Under the pieces are notes generated by a model. The model was not told the origin of the DNA, searched no databases, and worked only from the letters and a program-made list of their open reading frames with translations. The position numbers and the translations under genes are program-made. Of a DNA stretch of 64,000 nt, positions 48,221 to 59,024 are shown one piece after another (the stretch's first letter is position 1; each line of letters opens with the position of its first letter). The stretch is taken from the NCBI GenBank assembly GCA_000697475.1, contig JNEU01000188.1:1-64000 (forward strand). The letters run 5' to 3'. The stretch comes from Lichtheimia corymbifera B2541 (Eukaryota > Mucoromycota > Mucoromycetes > Mucorales > Lichtheimiaceae).

Positions 48221-49308
48221 ACCTGCCTGATACTACCGGTGGCCATACTGCACTTACTAGTATGTGCGTGATCTACAAAACAAAATCAAGGAGGAGGTGC
48301 ATTTAGACGACGCGTTGGGGAAACCAAAAGCGACAACGGATCGTACCGCGGTTGCTGATCGGGTTGAATCAGAAGAATCGTGTGCGTTGTCTATGGACAT
48401 ATAAAGTTCAGAAAAGGAATGCAGAGATGGTGGACTCAAGTGAACCGTACCATGAGTGCGGTGAATAAAGAGAGTGTATAGCTTGGAGAAAAAGAGAGCA
48501 CTCGCTGCCACAGCCAGACTTGGCGGAGCAAAAAAGAAGACCAAGTTGGATGTCATGTGAGTCTACCTTCCCCCTCCCCCATGTGTGCAGTGTAGTCTTT
48601 AATAGATATACCTATCGCCTTCTTTCAAGGAATGAAAAATAAAAAATGGGGGTGAACAATGTATGTATGGGTGATCAACAAGTAAAATAGCCTACAACTT
48701 TTTTATATTGCTTCCACAGAACATTATTTCTCATATGAGGTGCATTATTGGGATTAGTGGTGGGTTAAAACTGATTTTGAATCAATGTTTATCACTATAG
48801 CAACAATGAGAGATTGGACATACACATCCTGCTACCACTGATTAAACTACGACAAGTTGTCTTCAACAACCTATAATAATCTGCGGGATTATATTGCCAT
48901 GACAACCAACCGGCTGTTGTTCATGATGATTATGGTACACAACAGTTGTCTCATTTGCATACCGAAGCGACGTTCAAACGACATTTATCCGGTGTAAGAT
49001 TGAACATCACAGTTGGGTAATCAGTCATTGGTGATAAAACAAGCAGAGTTAATACTATCGCACGGGGAATCATCATTCATCCTGCATTGATGATATAAAA
49101 GTCACTTCATTTTGTGATGATTTACAGAAGGAATACTTGAGTGAAACTCCAATAGCAATAATACTATGGATCATGCATGAACATGGATTCCAAGGCACGT
49201 TGCATGATTGGACAACTCAGTGGCTTGTGGGAGGGGAGGGGGAATTGGACTGAGTTAAAGCAGTTGGATTTTTCTCTTCCTTTAGTTTCTCTTTCAACAG
49301 CAACAGTT
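48221..49308. other. Divergent intergenic region; may hold 5' exons of ERH
   Basis: Lies between ERH (minus) and RPF2 (plus). A 99-codon minus-strand ORF at 48257-48556 has a hydrophobic N-terminus but no domain and probably overlaps ERH 5' UTR or intron sequence. The rest is AT-rich, with a pyrimidine-rich tract (TTTTTCTCTTCCTTTAG) shortly before the RPF2 start. Confidence 0.45.
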
Positions 49309-50406
49309 ATGCTTCGCACAGTGTAAGCGATTCTCCCCATACGTCCTTGTCAACGGTCCATTAACAACACTCTCAATACAGTAAACCCAAAAACGCACGT
49401 TCCAAGCGTTTCCTCAAGAATCGTGAAGCCAAGGTCACTGAGAATCCCAAGACAGCCCTGTTTGTACGAGGATCAACCACCAGTCAAGTGGTGACCGATG
49501 CGCTCAAGGATCTTGTAAGATCTCGATACATTGTATGTTTGAAATGATATATCTAATGGTTTAAATGATGATAGTACTCGTTGAAGCGTGCAAACAGCGT
49601 CTACTTTGGCAAAAAGAACGAGATCAAGCCATTTGAGGATGAGACCAAGCTCGAGTTCCTTTCACGCAAGAATGATGCCGCTTTCATGGTGATTGGCAGC
49701 CACTCCAAGAAACGACCACACAACTTGACCTTTGTACGCATGTTTGATTATCAAATCCTCGACATGTACGAGTTGGGTGTTCAAGATTCGACATTTTTAA
49801 GCGAGATCAAGGGTCCCAAATGTTCGTTGGGTATCAAGCCATTGATGGTGTTCAACGGCGAGCGATTCGACAATGATGAGACATGCAAGAATATCAAAAA
49901 CTATATGGTCGACTTTTTCAATGGCGAGGTGGTGGACTCTGTCAATTTGGGAGGTCTCGAATATGTCATGAGTTGGACTGCTACACCCGACGATCGTATC
50001 CTGTTGCGAACATACCTCATTCAAATGAAAAAGAGCGGTACAAAGACGCCTCGTGTCGAGCTTGAAGAAATGGGTCCCCACATGACTTTTGTGATTCGAC
50101 GCACTGAAGCTCCCAAATCCGATCTATGGAAGAAGGCCATTCGTGTTCCCAAAGAACTCAAGGTATGTTGTGTGATATGGCGTGATGGTAATGGATTTAC
50201 TAATACGTTGTATATAGCAAAAGAAGGAGAAGAATAAGGAACGTGATGACTTGGGTGATCAATATGGTCGTGTCCATCTTGGCAAGCAAGACTTTAACAA
50301 ATTGCAAACAAGAAAGATGAAGGGTCTTAAGCGGAAACGAACTGAGGATGGTGGCAATGATGATGACGACGATGATGATGATGAACCCATGGCAGAAGAT
50401 GTCTAG
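49309..50406 (+). CDS. RPF2: Ribosome production factor 2 (Brix-domain protein)
   Basis: With Rrs1, recruits the 5S RNP into pre-60S particles in the nucleolus. ATG at 49309. Exon 1 is only MLRTV; exon 2 gives KPKNARSKRFLKNREAKVTENPKTALFVRGSTTSQVV, the classic RPF2 start; exon 3 holds the Brix domain (NDAAFMVIGSHSKKRPHNLTFVRMFDYQILDMYELGV, then PLMVFNGERFDN, GGLEYVMSWTA, PHMTFVIRRT). The last exon is basic then acidic (KMKGLKRKRTEDGGNDDDDD...), as in other RPF2 proteins. About 308 aa, normal length. The three introns are in frame. Stop TAG at 50404-50406. Confidence 0.96.
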
Positions 50407-50480
50407 ACAAAACATTATCCATATATGACTTATACACATGTACACTTTTTTCGACGCACACACTTATTCACGCACATCCA

Positions 50481-50506
50481 CACAACAACAACAACAACAA
50501 CAACAA
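50481..50506. repeat. (AAC)n microsatellite in the RPF2 3' flank
   Basis: About eight AAC units, 75 bp after the RPF2 stop, within a CA-rich stretch that is probably 3' UTR. Confidence 0.85.
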
Positions 50507-50649
50507 TCCATTGCTTCCATTTTCTATGCACATTCCCCACCATCATCACCATCAACATCAACAAAATACATGCTGTTCATATTATATACTTGAGTTTTCC
50601 TGTCAACTTGACGCTTATGATTATTGGGATTAGAATGTGATTAAATGTA

Positions 50650-51110
50650 TTACAACAAGGGAAGAATCAAAAAGACAATGAAAAGGGGAATCATTGAGCG
50701 TGGAACACTGGAAGATGCTGAGTTTGGAGTGGGTGTAGCAGTTGCTGATTCAGAAGCAGAAGCACTGGAAGCCGACATGGACGCCATTGAAGAAGCGGAG
50801 GGTACTGCTGACGAGGAAGCAGCTGTTGGTAGAGCAGAGGAAGGTGCACTTGTAGGCCAATGGGTATCGATACAATTGGTGTAGCATTCAGAATTGTCGC
50901 GACAATTTTGGATACAATCATTAGCCGAGGTCACTAATGTAGATTTCACTCTTTGGTCAGTCTACATGGATGATAACGATGATATCAATAAATGTACATA
51001 CCACAATCAGCCAAGCAGGTAGTGTTGGAGGGTGCACAATCGCAAGCGGCTTGAGCAATTGCAATTAAAAGAGCAAAGCAAAGCGTGGTAGTAATAAGAG
51101 AGAATTTCAT
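50650..51110 (-). CDS. Small secreted Cys-rich, predicted GPI-anchored protein
   Basis: Two exons. Exon 1 from 51110 encodes a clear signal peptide (MKFSLITTTLCFALLIAIAQA) then CDCAPSNTTCLADC. A GTATGT donor joins to exon 2, which opens near 50950 and carries DCIQNCRDNSECYTNC. The two modules give C-x-C-x6-C-x3-C and C-x3-C-x5-C-x3-C. A Ser/Ala/Thr-rich linker follows (likely O-mannosylated) and then a hydrophobic C-terminus (MIPLFIVFLILPLL), the layout of a GPI-anchored surface protein. About 135 aa. I do not recognise the family; it is probably a wall or plasma-membrane surface protein. Confidence 0.7.
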
Positions 51111-53651
51111 GGATGAAAGATACCAAGAGGAGAAGAGAGTAAAGATGATGATGATGATGGTGAGCGTGTGATGCCTCTTTATATAATGTTTCCAAATACC
51201 CATTTTCGATGACATTCCGTGACCCGGTAGAATCACTGATTATGTTTTGCGTGTAAAGCGGATGGTCAAATCAGATCTTGGCATAACAACACTCACGCGT
51301 AGACAAGGTTTTCCCTTTTCATCATTATGTTGCACATGTATCGGGGTAGTAAATGCGGTCCATTGTCTGTTGACATGCATTGCATTCGAGGATAAAATTA
51401 GCAGCATCCATCAGAATAAAGAAAACATGGGATAACAAAGGAACCACCCCATCATCATTATGATGTGATTATAGTTCTTGGGCACAACACCAAATCAACT
51501 TGCTTTTATGTTTTTGTTTTGTATTCGCTTGTTATGATATGACTGGTAAAGGTGACAACGTATCACATCAAATCCACCCGTAGTAGTAATAGTAGAGAGT
51601 AACGTGGGAGGTGTGTGTGTGTATGTAAGACCACATGGTCATGCCGTCACTTGCATGAAAGTGACAGGATAGGGTGTAGTATAATCAATGTGCATGTTTG
51701 GATGATGATGATGATGATGGGTCCAAAGGAATCGATTCCATGTTGTCCAACATCACATGATTGGGATCAAAATACCATTTGTAGATGTTTCTCCTAGTTC
51801 TTTCTCCAAACAAAGAGTGCGGGTTCGCATATTGCGGGAACGCAGTTGACCGAGAATTCTGATTGGCTGAGTTGCTTTCCATAGCAACCATCCCACCAAG
51901 GCCTCCCTCCACTGCTCGTTATTTTTCCTTTTCAACCACCAGCTGCGTACTCACACACACATACAATGGTAAGCTATTTTATTCTTTCAACTATGAATCT
52001 ATCGCTAATGCAAGCTCTAAAAGTGTTTTCGGTAACTTGGCGACGGTGTTGCTATGTCCATCTGGTCCCATTGAAGCGTTGCTCATCCTCTCCAATTTCG
52101 CTCTTGCTTATCGACTGGTGTAGCATGGTGGAAGAGGGGCGTGATGGCACTCTTTGATGGCCTGATGAGAGCACGGACTGGATATCCAAGGGGATGTAAG
52201 TACGAAAGAATGAAGATAGCTTTTGATGCACTGTAGACCTTTTTTTTTCTATTTGTATATTGTACGATCGAACGTATCAACGAAACCAATACATATTACA
52301 TCTGTTTTCCGCAACGAGTATGTTCGCAATCGACTCTATATTCCAATGCTATACGTGTGTCTAATCCATTATCACCTGTTCAGCTCAACTTTTATCCGTA
52401 CTTTTTGGATCCTCTCAACCTTTGGGGTGATGGCGACCGCTTACCTTTCTTTGTTGAGACGTAACGACTGCCCCCTCCTTTGACGACATGAGCGTGATCT
52501 AGCTTATACCGTTATACTTCAAGAGGTGAGCATCGTTTATTCATCACTGTGATATGATCCCATGTCTAATGAACCACAAAGTCTGTCTGCATACTAGCCA
52601 AGTCTTTCAATTCTTCTTGGATCCTCTCAGCCTTTGGGGTGATGGCGACCGTTTACCTTTCTTTGAGACGTATCGACTGCCCCCTCCTTTGGCAACATGG
52701 GCGTGATCCAGAGGAAGTTGATGAATTCCTCCTTGTATTGCTTTTTCGGCCAGCTAGTTATCGTTGTATCAACACATTCTTGTATCAATATTACTCTCAA
52801 TTGAATCATTCAAGCTAATAATACCATCATTTTTATTATGATTGATCAGCCAAATATATCAAGTTGTTCATTGTTTATTGCTTTGGGTAGTGTCACATAT
52901 TATGATAGCGCTGTGCATGTACAGTAGAGGGAAAGGGTGCTGTGTAAGCATAAAATCGAATCTACACTGATGGTACTGCAGCTAAGCTAATGCTAAAAGA
53001 CTTGGAGATGGATGGCACCTGATAACATTGCTTCAATTCCTATGATGAATTCTTTGCCCTTGCTGCTGGTAAGTAAAACATATCACTTCTGCCATAGCCC
53101 TTTGAGCCATTATAAAACGATGGACCGTTTTACTGCTGCAGTCCGATAATCGAATTTTGAGGAAAGGGCATTCCGGTCCGTCAAGATTTGATGACGTGAA
53201 TACGCCTCCACGCTACTTTCAACTGGAGATCGATCGACATACAAGTAAGCTACATTTTTGTGCTGTCTAGGAAGAAAGCAGGATGTCAGACCGCGGGGTG
53301 AAAGGCCATGTACGAATCTACCTCAGGAAAGCGGATACCTGATCAGTATTGATGCAGAATCCTCCGTAATCAATTACAACCAGGACCACTGGCTGTTGGC
53401 TTGCTTGCAACCGAGCTAAAAGATCTGGTAATCCCTCTAATGCCAGTATACTATGATGGCATGTAATGCATTTTTACCGCTGGTGTTTCCGTTCACTCTA
53501 TTGATTTTAAGAGTTGAGTTGTAGTCGTTCTCACTGTTGTTATCGCGTTGGAAGAAGTTGCCCGAGGCTGGACTGCTGGGTAAGATATATACAGCATACA
53601 TCAATGCATCAAATCCTCTGGCAGTTGATTGTCGTATAATTGCTTTTCTCA
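51111..53651. other. Region without a firm gene; exon-like duplicated segments
   Basis: An ATG in good context at 51966 (ACACACATACAATG) is followed at once by a GTAAGC donor, as in genes with an intron after the start codon. Downstream, an open piece at about 52138-52197 reads RGVMALFDGLMRARTGYPRG before a GTAAGT donor. I could not build a convincing protein from these. Two near-identical segments at about 52395-52500 and 52611-52712 are listed separately. From about 52730 to 53650 I see nothing supportable. Confidence 0.35.
52395..52712 (+). repeat. Direct duplication of a ~100-bp exon-like segment
   Basis: About 52395-52500 and 52611-52712 share TTGGATCCTCTCA.CCTTTGGGGTGATGGCGACCG..TTACCTTTCTTT with few differences. 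One copy has a 3-base insertion (GTT) before GAGACGTA. The second copy keeps an open frame FFLDPLSLWGDGDRLPFF followed by ETYRLPPPLATWA and a stop. The first copy has a stop right after FFVET. Likely a duplicated coding fragment of unknown origin. Confidence 0.7.
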
Positions 53652-54054
53652 TTAGTGTGTCCATGGAAGCAGCCGCACCTTTTCTCGCTGTCCTTTAGCC
53701 GTGATAGCATCTTCACCAATGCCAATCAACACCTTGCCTTTGTCCGTGACCGAGCCACTTGTCAAAGAATTCCTCCAGTTTTGCCGTGTTGACATATTTC
53801 GATTGCTGGCGAGCATCTCTAGTTTGCTCAGAAGCAGATTGTAAAAGCATATGTGTTGTTCGATCCCCAGCTGATCTTATCGACTTGTTGGTATCCCATG
53901 CTACTCTCTTCCACGAAACGCTGTTGTAAAAGGTGTGCATTCTTTGATCATGATCATCCATTTGTGTAGCACGCAAGTATCCTTGATACTGATCCCACAT
54001 TCCAGCTTGTTTGTTGCCTTCTGCTGCCATATCTTGCTCAATCTCGAAGATAAA
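53652..54054 (-). pseudogene. Frameshifted ORF of unknown, possibly transposon-related, protein
   Basis: From a CTTAG acceptor at about 54055 the frame reads FIFEIEQDMAAEGNKQAG, continues YNSVSWKRVAWDTNKSIRSAGD and reaches KLEEFFDKW. A different frame then takes over and reads SVTDKGKVLIGIGEDAITAK then GQREKVRLLPWTH and a stop at 53652. The switch of coding character at about 53750 without consensus splice sites suggests a frameshift. The plan (Trp/Lys-rich helix, then a short strand I-G-x-G, then a KGxRxKVRLLP element) recalls repetitive mucoromycete ORFs that may derive from transposon nucleases; this is a memory-based impression, not a proven match. Confidence 0.4.
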
Positions 54055-54477
54055 CTAAGAGAAATATATAATTGGCAAGTAGGATCCACCAAAGAACCCA
54101 GCCAAATGTCATTAGGCAGCAATGAGCACACCAAGTGGAAAAGAAATAAAGTGAGCTAAAAAAGATGAATGCATGAGCACCCTCATTTTGGGAATCACAT
54201 ATGGACTATCCTTGGGATTACCAGATGCCACTGATGATGGTATGAATACAAGTAGAAAGAAGGAAAGGGCGTATGGTGGTGTTGGTGACAACAGCCTTGT
54301 TTACATACGAGTCGGCGTGGGAGTTGTGGTCATGATGGATTGAAATGATAAAGTGGTAAAGCATCTTGAGGTACTGAGTCTCAGTGGTGAACGTTGATAA
54401 ATCCACCTGCCACTTGAAAGGTAATATATTATAGATCCCATAATTATGTGCTGTATATGCAGTGAGAAAAAAGAGTT

Positions 54478-56374
54478 TTATTTTGCATTGGGTGATTTAC
54501 GTTTCCTCGTTCGAGATGAAGTGGAAGAGGTCGTTGTGGATGAGGATGGGGAAATAAAAGCGGGTGGAATGGGTGTATCATCGGCTCCGGATATAAAACT
54601 CACAGGGACAGTATCGCTTGCTCGAAGTTTGTCAATGGTCTTCAACATCAATTCTTTGGCTGAATAAATCAGTTGTAGGATAGGCGTCAATTGCTTGGAC
54701 ATAAAGTCAGGTGATATGGGGAACGCGTAACGATCAGTCCTTGAGAGACGGCATACATAGCCACAGGGTATATCCATGACCAGCATTGATATTTGTAGGC
54801 CTAAAGAAAAACTATCAATAAGACAAGAGTCTTTGGATGATGGAAAAAAGCACGAACCTGAAATAATAAATCCAATGGTGCTGATATCATGTCGATTTTG
54901 TGGTGCCACAGCTACGAGTCGTAAAAGCATATTCTTCAATTCCTTGGGTATCTTGAGGACACCTTCCTTAATTTCCTTGGTCCCAGTTGGCCCATCGTCA
55001 CTTAGTCCAGCTTCTGTACACCCCAATTCCAATGCGTCATATGCAAAAATCATGTCCGGCTTCTTTCCTCGTCGTCGCCTCCGCATACTTGTAATACCAG
55101 CAGCTTGCCGATCACTGTTCCTCCTTTCAATGGATGCCTTGCTATCAATCCCGCTGCCATGAAGATATATCAGTATTAGTATCCACTCTCACCCATGTTC
55201 TTTTTGTATATCTTACCTAAAGATCTTTATCCTAGCTGGTGACAAACATGATCGTATCATCCCCCAAACGTGGTAGACGTAGTCGGTTTCGCTTTCTCGG
55301 GTCGTAGGGAAAAAGCCGTATGCATACATGTTCACAACGTCCATGATCGTCTTTTGTATCCATCGTAGATCAGCATTCTCCAAACTGAATATTGGGCTAG
55401 CACGTAATTGGTCATCAATCTCTTGGACGGTGCGCTATATTGAATGTATATAAGGCTTGTCATTCATAAAGAATGTGTTTTACGATCAACATACCATCTT
55501 TGAAAATGTGCCAAGGTAAGTCTTGAGATGATCGGGAAAGCTGGGTATAGAAACAGATTGATAGGATTGAATTTGACGTAGCTCTTGCGGTGTAAAGTAA
55601 GCCTTCCAACATGGGTCAGTGGGGTCCAAGATCAACGAATGTACAGGGCTATAATAGACATGAGTTAGCATCTTTGATCAATCCTTGTTATGAAAGCAGC
55701 AAAACGTACTGTTCGTATTCGCATTCTTGGGCAAATTTTTGCATTTCCTTTTCCACAGGTTTGCCAGTGCTTAGAATCCACATCCTTTCAGGCTGCAAAT
55801 CATCGTACATTTGCTGGACCTTGTCGATATCTGCTTTGGATAATTTACGAGCGGATTCGCTGCTGGTGGTAGTAGTCGTATGAAAGGTTGTGGTAGTGGT
55901 TGTGGCAGTTTCATCTGTCACGCTGCTGGTGGTATAATTGTTGGATATTGGCGTTGCACCTGTTTGCTGATTTTTGTTGTTGCCATCGCTACGTCGTAGT
56001 ATAGCAGCCAACACCACATTCCACGATGGTGAATCATTCTCCTGCAACGAACAACCTTTGTTCAGTCTCCACAAAACCTGATCAAATAGAAAAAAACCTA
56101 CCATGGGGATATTCAAAGTTCTTGCCATCTCAATGATACGACGTGTCCACTGACTCTTAAAGTCACCAAAGTCGATATGGGGTTCATATGTCGATGCGAT
56201 ATAGTCGGCCTCCTCCTTCAGGTACCAGCTCAGTGAAACGCTCGTTTGTCCTGAATCACGCGCATTCAAAAGCGTCGAGCTGATCACTTGATAGTGTTGG
56301 TGACAATGGAACCCAAGTAATGTTGGAATAGAATGACACTCACCTTCTTTGTACTTGATGTTGGGAAAAGTCAT
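54478..56374 (-). CDS. Lineage-restricted hypothetical protein (mucoromycete family)
   Basis: Multi-exon gene of about 500 aa with function unknown. Start proposed at 56374 (MTFPNIKYKE). In-frame splicing gives VISSTLLNARDSGQTSV, LKEEADYIASTYEPHIDFGD, MARTLNIPM|ENDSPSWNVVL, QMYDDLQPERMWILSTGKP, PFHSLI-like ending VHSLILDPTDPCWKAY, RTVQEIDDQLRASPIFSLEN, FFPTTRESETDYVYHVWGMI, then RRRRRGKKPDMIFAYDALEL and LGCTEAGLSDDGPTGTKEIK, and the C-terminal VMDIPCGYVCRLSRTDRYAF. I recall similar ORFs, repeated many times, only from mucoromycete genomes. The KPDMIF...ELGCTE segment could be a degenerate PD-(D/E)XK nuclease core (inference only). A truncated relative lies just upstream. Confidence 0.65.
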
Positions 56375-56489
56375 TGTTGCATATGTGGAAGAGAGAAAGC
56401 AAGATGCATGCAGATACCACCGCCACCACCACAAATGAAGTCAGTCCCTTATCCTTGATATTTAAAAAACACATTTGAGCATGCGTATG

Positions 56490-56693
56490 CTATTGTAAAA
56501 ACTGGGCATCCACTGTATTTCTACCTTGAGAGTCATTCCATAATATCTCATTTGCTTGGTTACAATGGCTGAATAAAGCAGTGCTCAGTTGCTTGGATAT
56601 AAAAAGGTCAGGTGATATAGGAAAGGAAGCTGCACTCTCCCCTATACGGGCTGTTGCCACCTGATCCGGGTAGCAATGAAAGGCAAAGGCCAT
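56490..56693 (-). pseudogene. Truncated paralogue fragment of the neighbouring gene's C-terminus
   Basis: A 67-codon minus-strand frame contains SFPISPDLFISKQLSTALF followed by SHCNQANEIL. It aligns with AFPISPDFMSKQLTPILQLI followed by YSAKELM of the gene at 54478-56374. No upstream exons of that family are seen further along, so this is a leftover C-terminal piece from a tandem duplication. It begins 116 bp before the intact gene's start. Confidence 0.6.
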
Positions 56694-57435
56694 AACGAAT
56701 ATCAGTGCACGGATTGTTCATTCATAAAATAATACCTCCCCCATAATCAAATCACATAATGACATATTGAGGAAAGAGATGCATAGGCGGCAAAACATCC
56801 TTGTTTGTGTGTGCATGGTGGGTGTAGCTATTTTTATGATCACAACAATGAATGATAAAATGCTTGCTGGGACACTTCCACAAAGAACCTTGGTGTGATT
56901 GTAGTATGCTCATGCGACGCTTGCTTTCATGGGCGTGCGCGTGGAATGGATTTATGTGAAGGAAAAAGAGATCATGATGCTATTAAGTCGAATGAGGATT
57001 GAATTTAACCTCGTTACAGGTGTCAAGTGGTGGGGTGATGACTACATCAGGATTAAAATTGGTACCTTTGAAAGAGCTAAAGCGCGATGAAGCCCATGCG
57101 TAATTGACATGGCCAAATTAGGGAAGATGACAACATCCTTCAAAATCTCATCATGGAAACAATGACTAGCAGTATAACAGCGCTTCCCATTGCTGTTTCA
57201 ACAATGACACCATACTCGGTCATGCACTTTTCGAGCTTGGGGTGATATTGGCTTTTCCCTCTATACATTCTACAGCATAGTTATAGAGCTGATGGTAGAC
57301 AAAGAAAGCATCAAAGTCGCCTACTTGGATCCTGGATCATCATCCTGGCATCAATAGCACCTCGTCACCTTATAGAATGTGCCATGCAGTCATGGCTGCT
57401 CATCCTTGACGATGATATTTTAGCATAAAGATCCA
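56694..57435. other. Intergenic, no supported gene
   Basis: AT-rich sequence with no ORF of note. Could contain further decayed parts of the truncated paralogue, but I could not identify any. Confidence 0.45.
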
Positions 57436-57858
57436 TTGTTCAATGTAGCATGCTATAGCCTTCATCATTACCACATGTCAATAGCCCTCAATTTCAAAAA
57501 GACAATGTCTCCACATCATAAAAGGGAAAAGTTTAATAATGGTACGATGTACTTTAATGATCAAAAAGAAGCGTATTTGCTAGATGATGATGGGCTAGTT
57601 GTTACACAGGGAGCATTCCAACGAGGGGTATATACCACCAAGCTCCTCAAAGGCCTTTGTGATCCAGACATTCGAGACAGCAAGTGTACGACGTATTCGC
57701 TGAGCCACGCACATTTGGTACCGCATGAATTGCAGTATATGGTACTTGACCATCTTCCCGTTTTGTGTGACATGGCATCGCTCCTTTGTTGTTGGGGTTG
57801 TACGATCTGGAGTATGTTGTCATGCAAAGACATGTGCAAACGTGCCATATCTCATTGA
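57436..57858 (+). CDS. Hypothetical ORF, 140 aa
   Basis: Unbroken ORF whose middle part looks coding (NGTMYFNDQKEAYLLDDDGL, GAFQRGVYTTKLLKGLCDPD, LSHAHLVPHELQYMVLDHLP). The C-terminal quarter is Cys-rich and less convincing, and may be intron or the result of decay. No recognised domain, no signal peptide. Could be one exon of a larger gene or a pseudogene fragment, given the decayed sequences on its left. Confidence 0.3.
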   Translation: MFNVACYSLHHYHMSIALNFKKTMSPHHKREKFNNGTMYFNDQKEAYLLDDDGLVVTQGAFQRGVYTTKLLKGLCDPDIRDSKCTTYSLSHAHLVPHELQYMVLDHLPVLCDMASLLCCWGCTIWSMLSCKDMCKRAISH

Positions 57859-59024
57859 TAGTGCTGTAGAATCGGACGTATTACAGTATATGCGTCAAGC
57901 TTTACTCTTTTTGGCTTCTCGGCAACAACACGTGGTGCTGCAGTGGTCAGAGATAATACAACTATTTACTACTTGATCATTATGCTTGGTAGAATACAAT
58001 GCTGATACATGATAATAACATTAGGATCCATAAATTGCGCAAGAACATTAGTATATGCGTATTATAGAGCATGAAGGGTAGTATGCTTAATGAGACGGGA
58101 AATTGGTTTGTGCGCAAATATTAAGCGCCTTATTACAAAAAGGATGCGCTATCAACAACAACCACGCAATCCCGCGGCCTCGGTGATGCTGTATGTGCCT
58201 ACTAAATCATGCGATCAATATAATATCTGCATTGTATTATAAAAATGGGTCGTGTTGTTTTATTATGCAAGACAACATGGTATTGTAAAATTATGGGGGA
58301 CTATTATGTCAGTGGCATAGCGAACAATATACCTGGTGTGTGTGTGTGATACATGGCCCATGATCGCCACGCATAATAACCTTATCAGACCACTGAACAT
58401 AGACCCAATGATATGGGTCACTAAGGGTTGATTGTTGTTGTTTCGTCGTTGACGGGAGTACAAGGTGCATGACTTTTCGGTCACACCAAGCGAAGCGAGC
58501 GGCAACAGCCTAAATCAAGTCAATCCGATCACAATGGAAGAACTCTGGTTGGTTATCACTGTACACAGACTCTTGCGTTGCATGTTGTTCGCATGTAGTG
58601 CGCGTGGTAAGGAAATTAATTTACTCGATTTTTGAATGTAGTACCAAAAGTTTGGTTTCAACCAGTGAGCGGTGCTTATGGATATAGTATATCCTGTCAC
58701 AAATGGATCTGGGAAAAGCGAGCTTGTATATAGAAAGGTTGGTGGCGCGTGTCCGTCATACTTGATGTAGAACTTGAGATCGGGACCTCCTTTACAAATG
58801 GGTTGATATTAGCTAGCTAAGGGGGAGGGTCATAATAACAACAAGCGTCCCTGTCATAATAAAAATGTCATAATGATGATGATAGGTTTTTAATGATGCA
58901 AACAAGTCTAAAAGTGGGGGTCGGTGACTCTTAATCAATTTACGGGCGATGATGTGATGCAAGCTTATTTACAAATGAAGGGCACACAACGCGGGGATGG
59001 TGTGATGAGCAAGGTTGTACACGA
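57859..59024. other. Intergenic, no supported gene
   Basis: Short ORFs only (up to 80 codons). Contains a short GT run at about 58337-58347 and an inverted GGCC/AAGCGAAGCG-like patch near 58490 of no clear meaning. It lies 3' of the minus-strand F-box gene. Confidence 0.45.

Noticed and set aside
48257..48556. 99-aa minus-strand ORF with hydrophobic start as a separate gene
   Set aside because: It runs into the ERH 5' region and ends at a TAG just before the ERH exons; more likely ERH leader or intron sequence.
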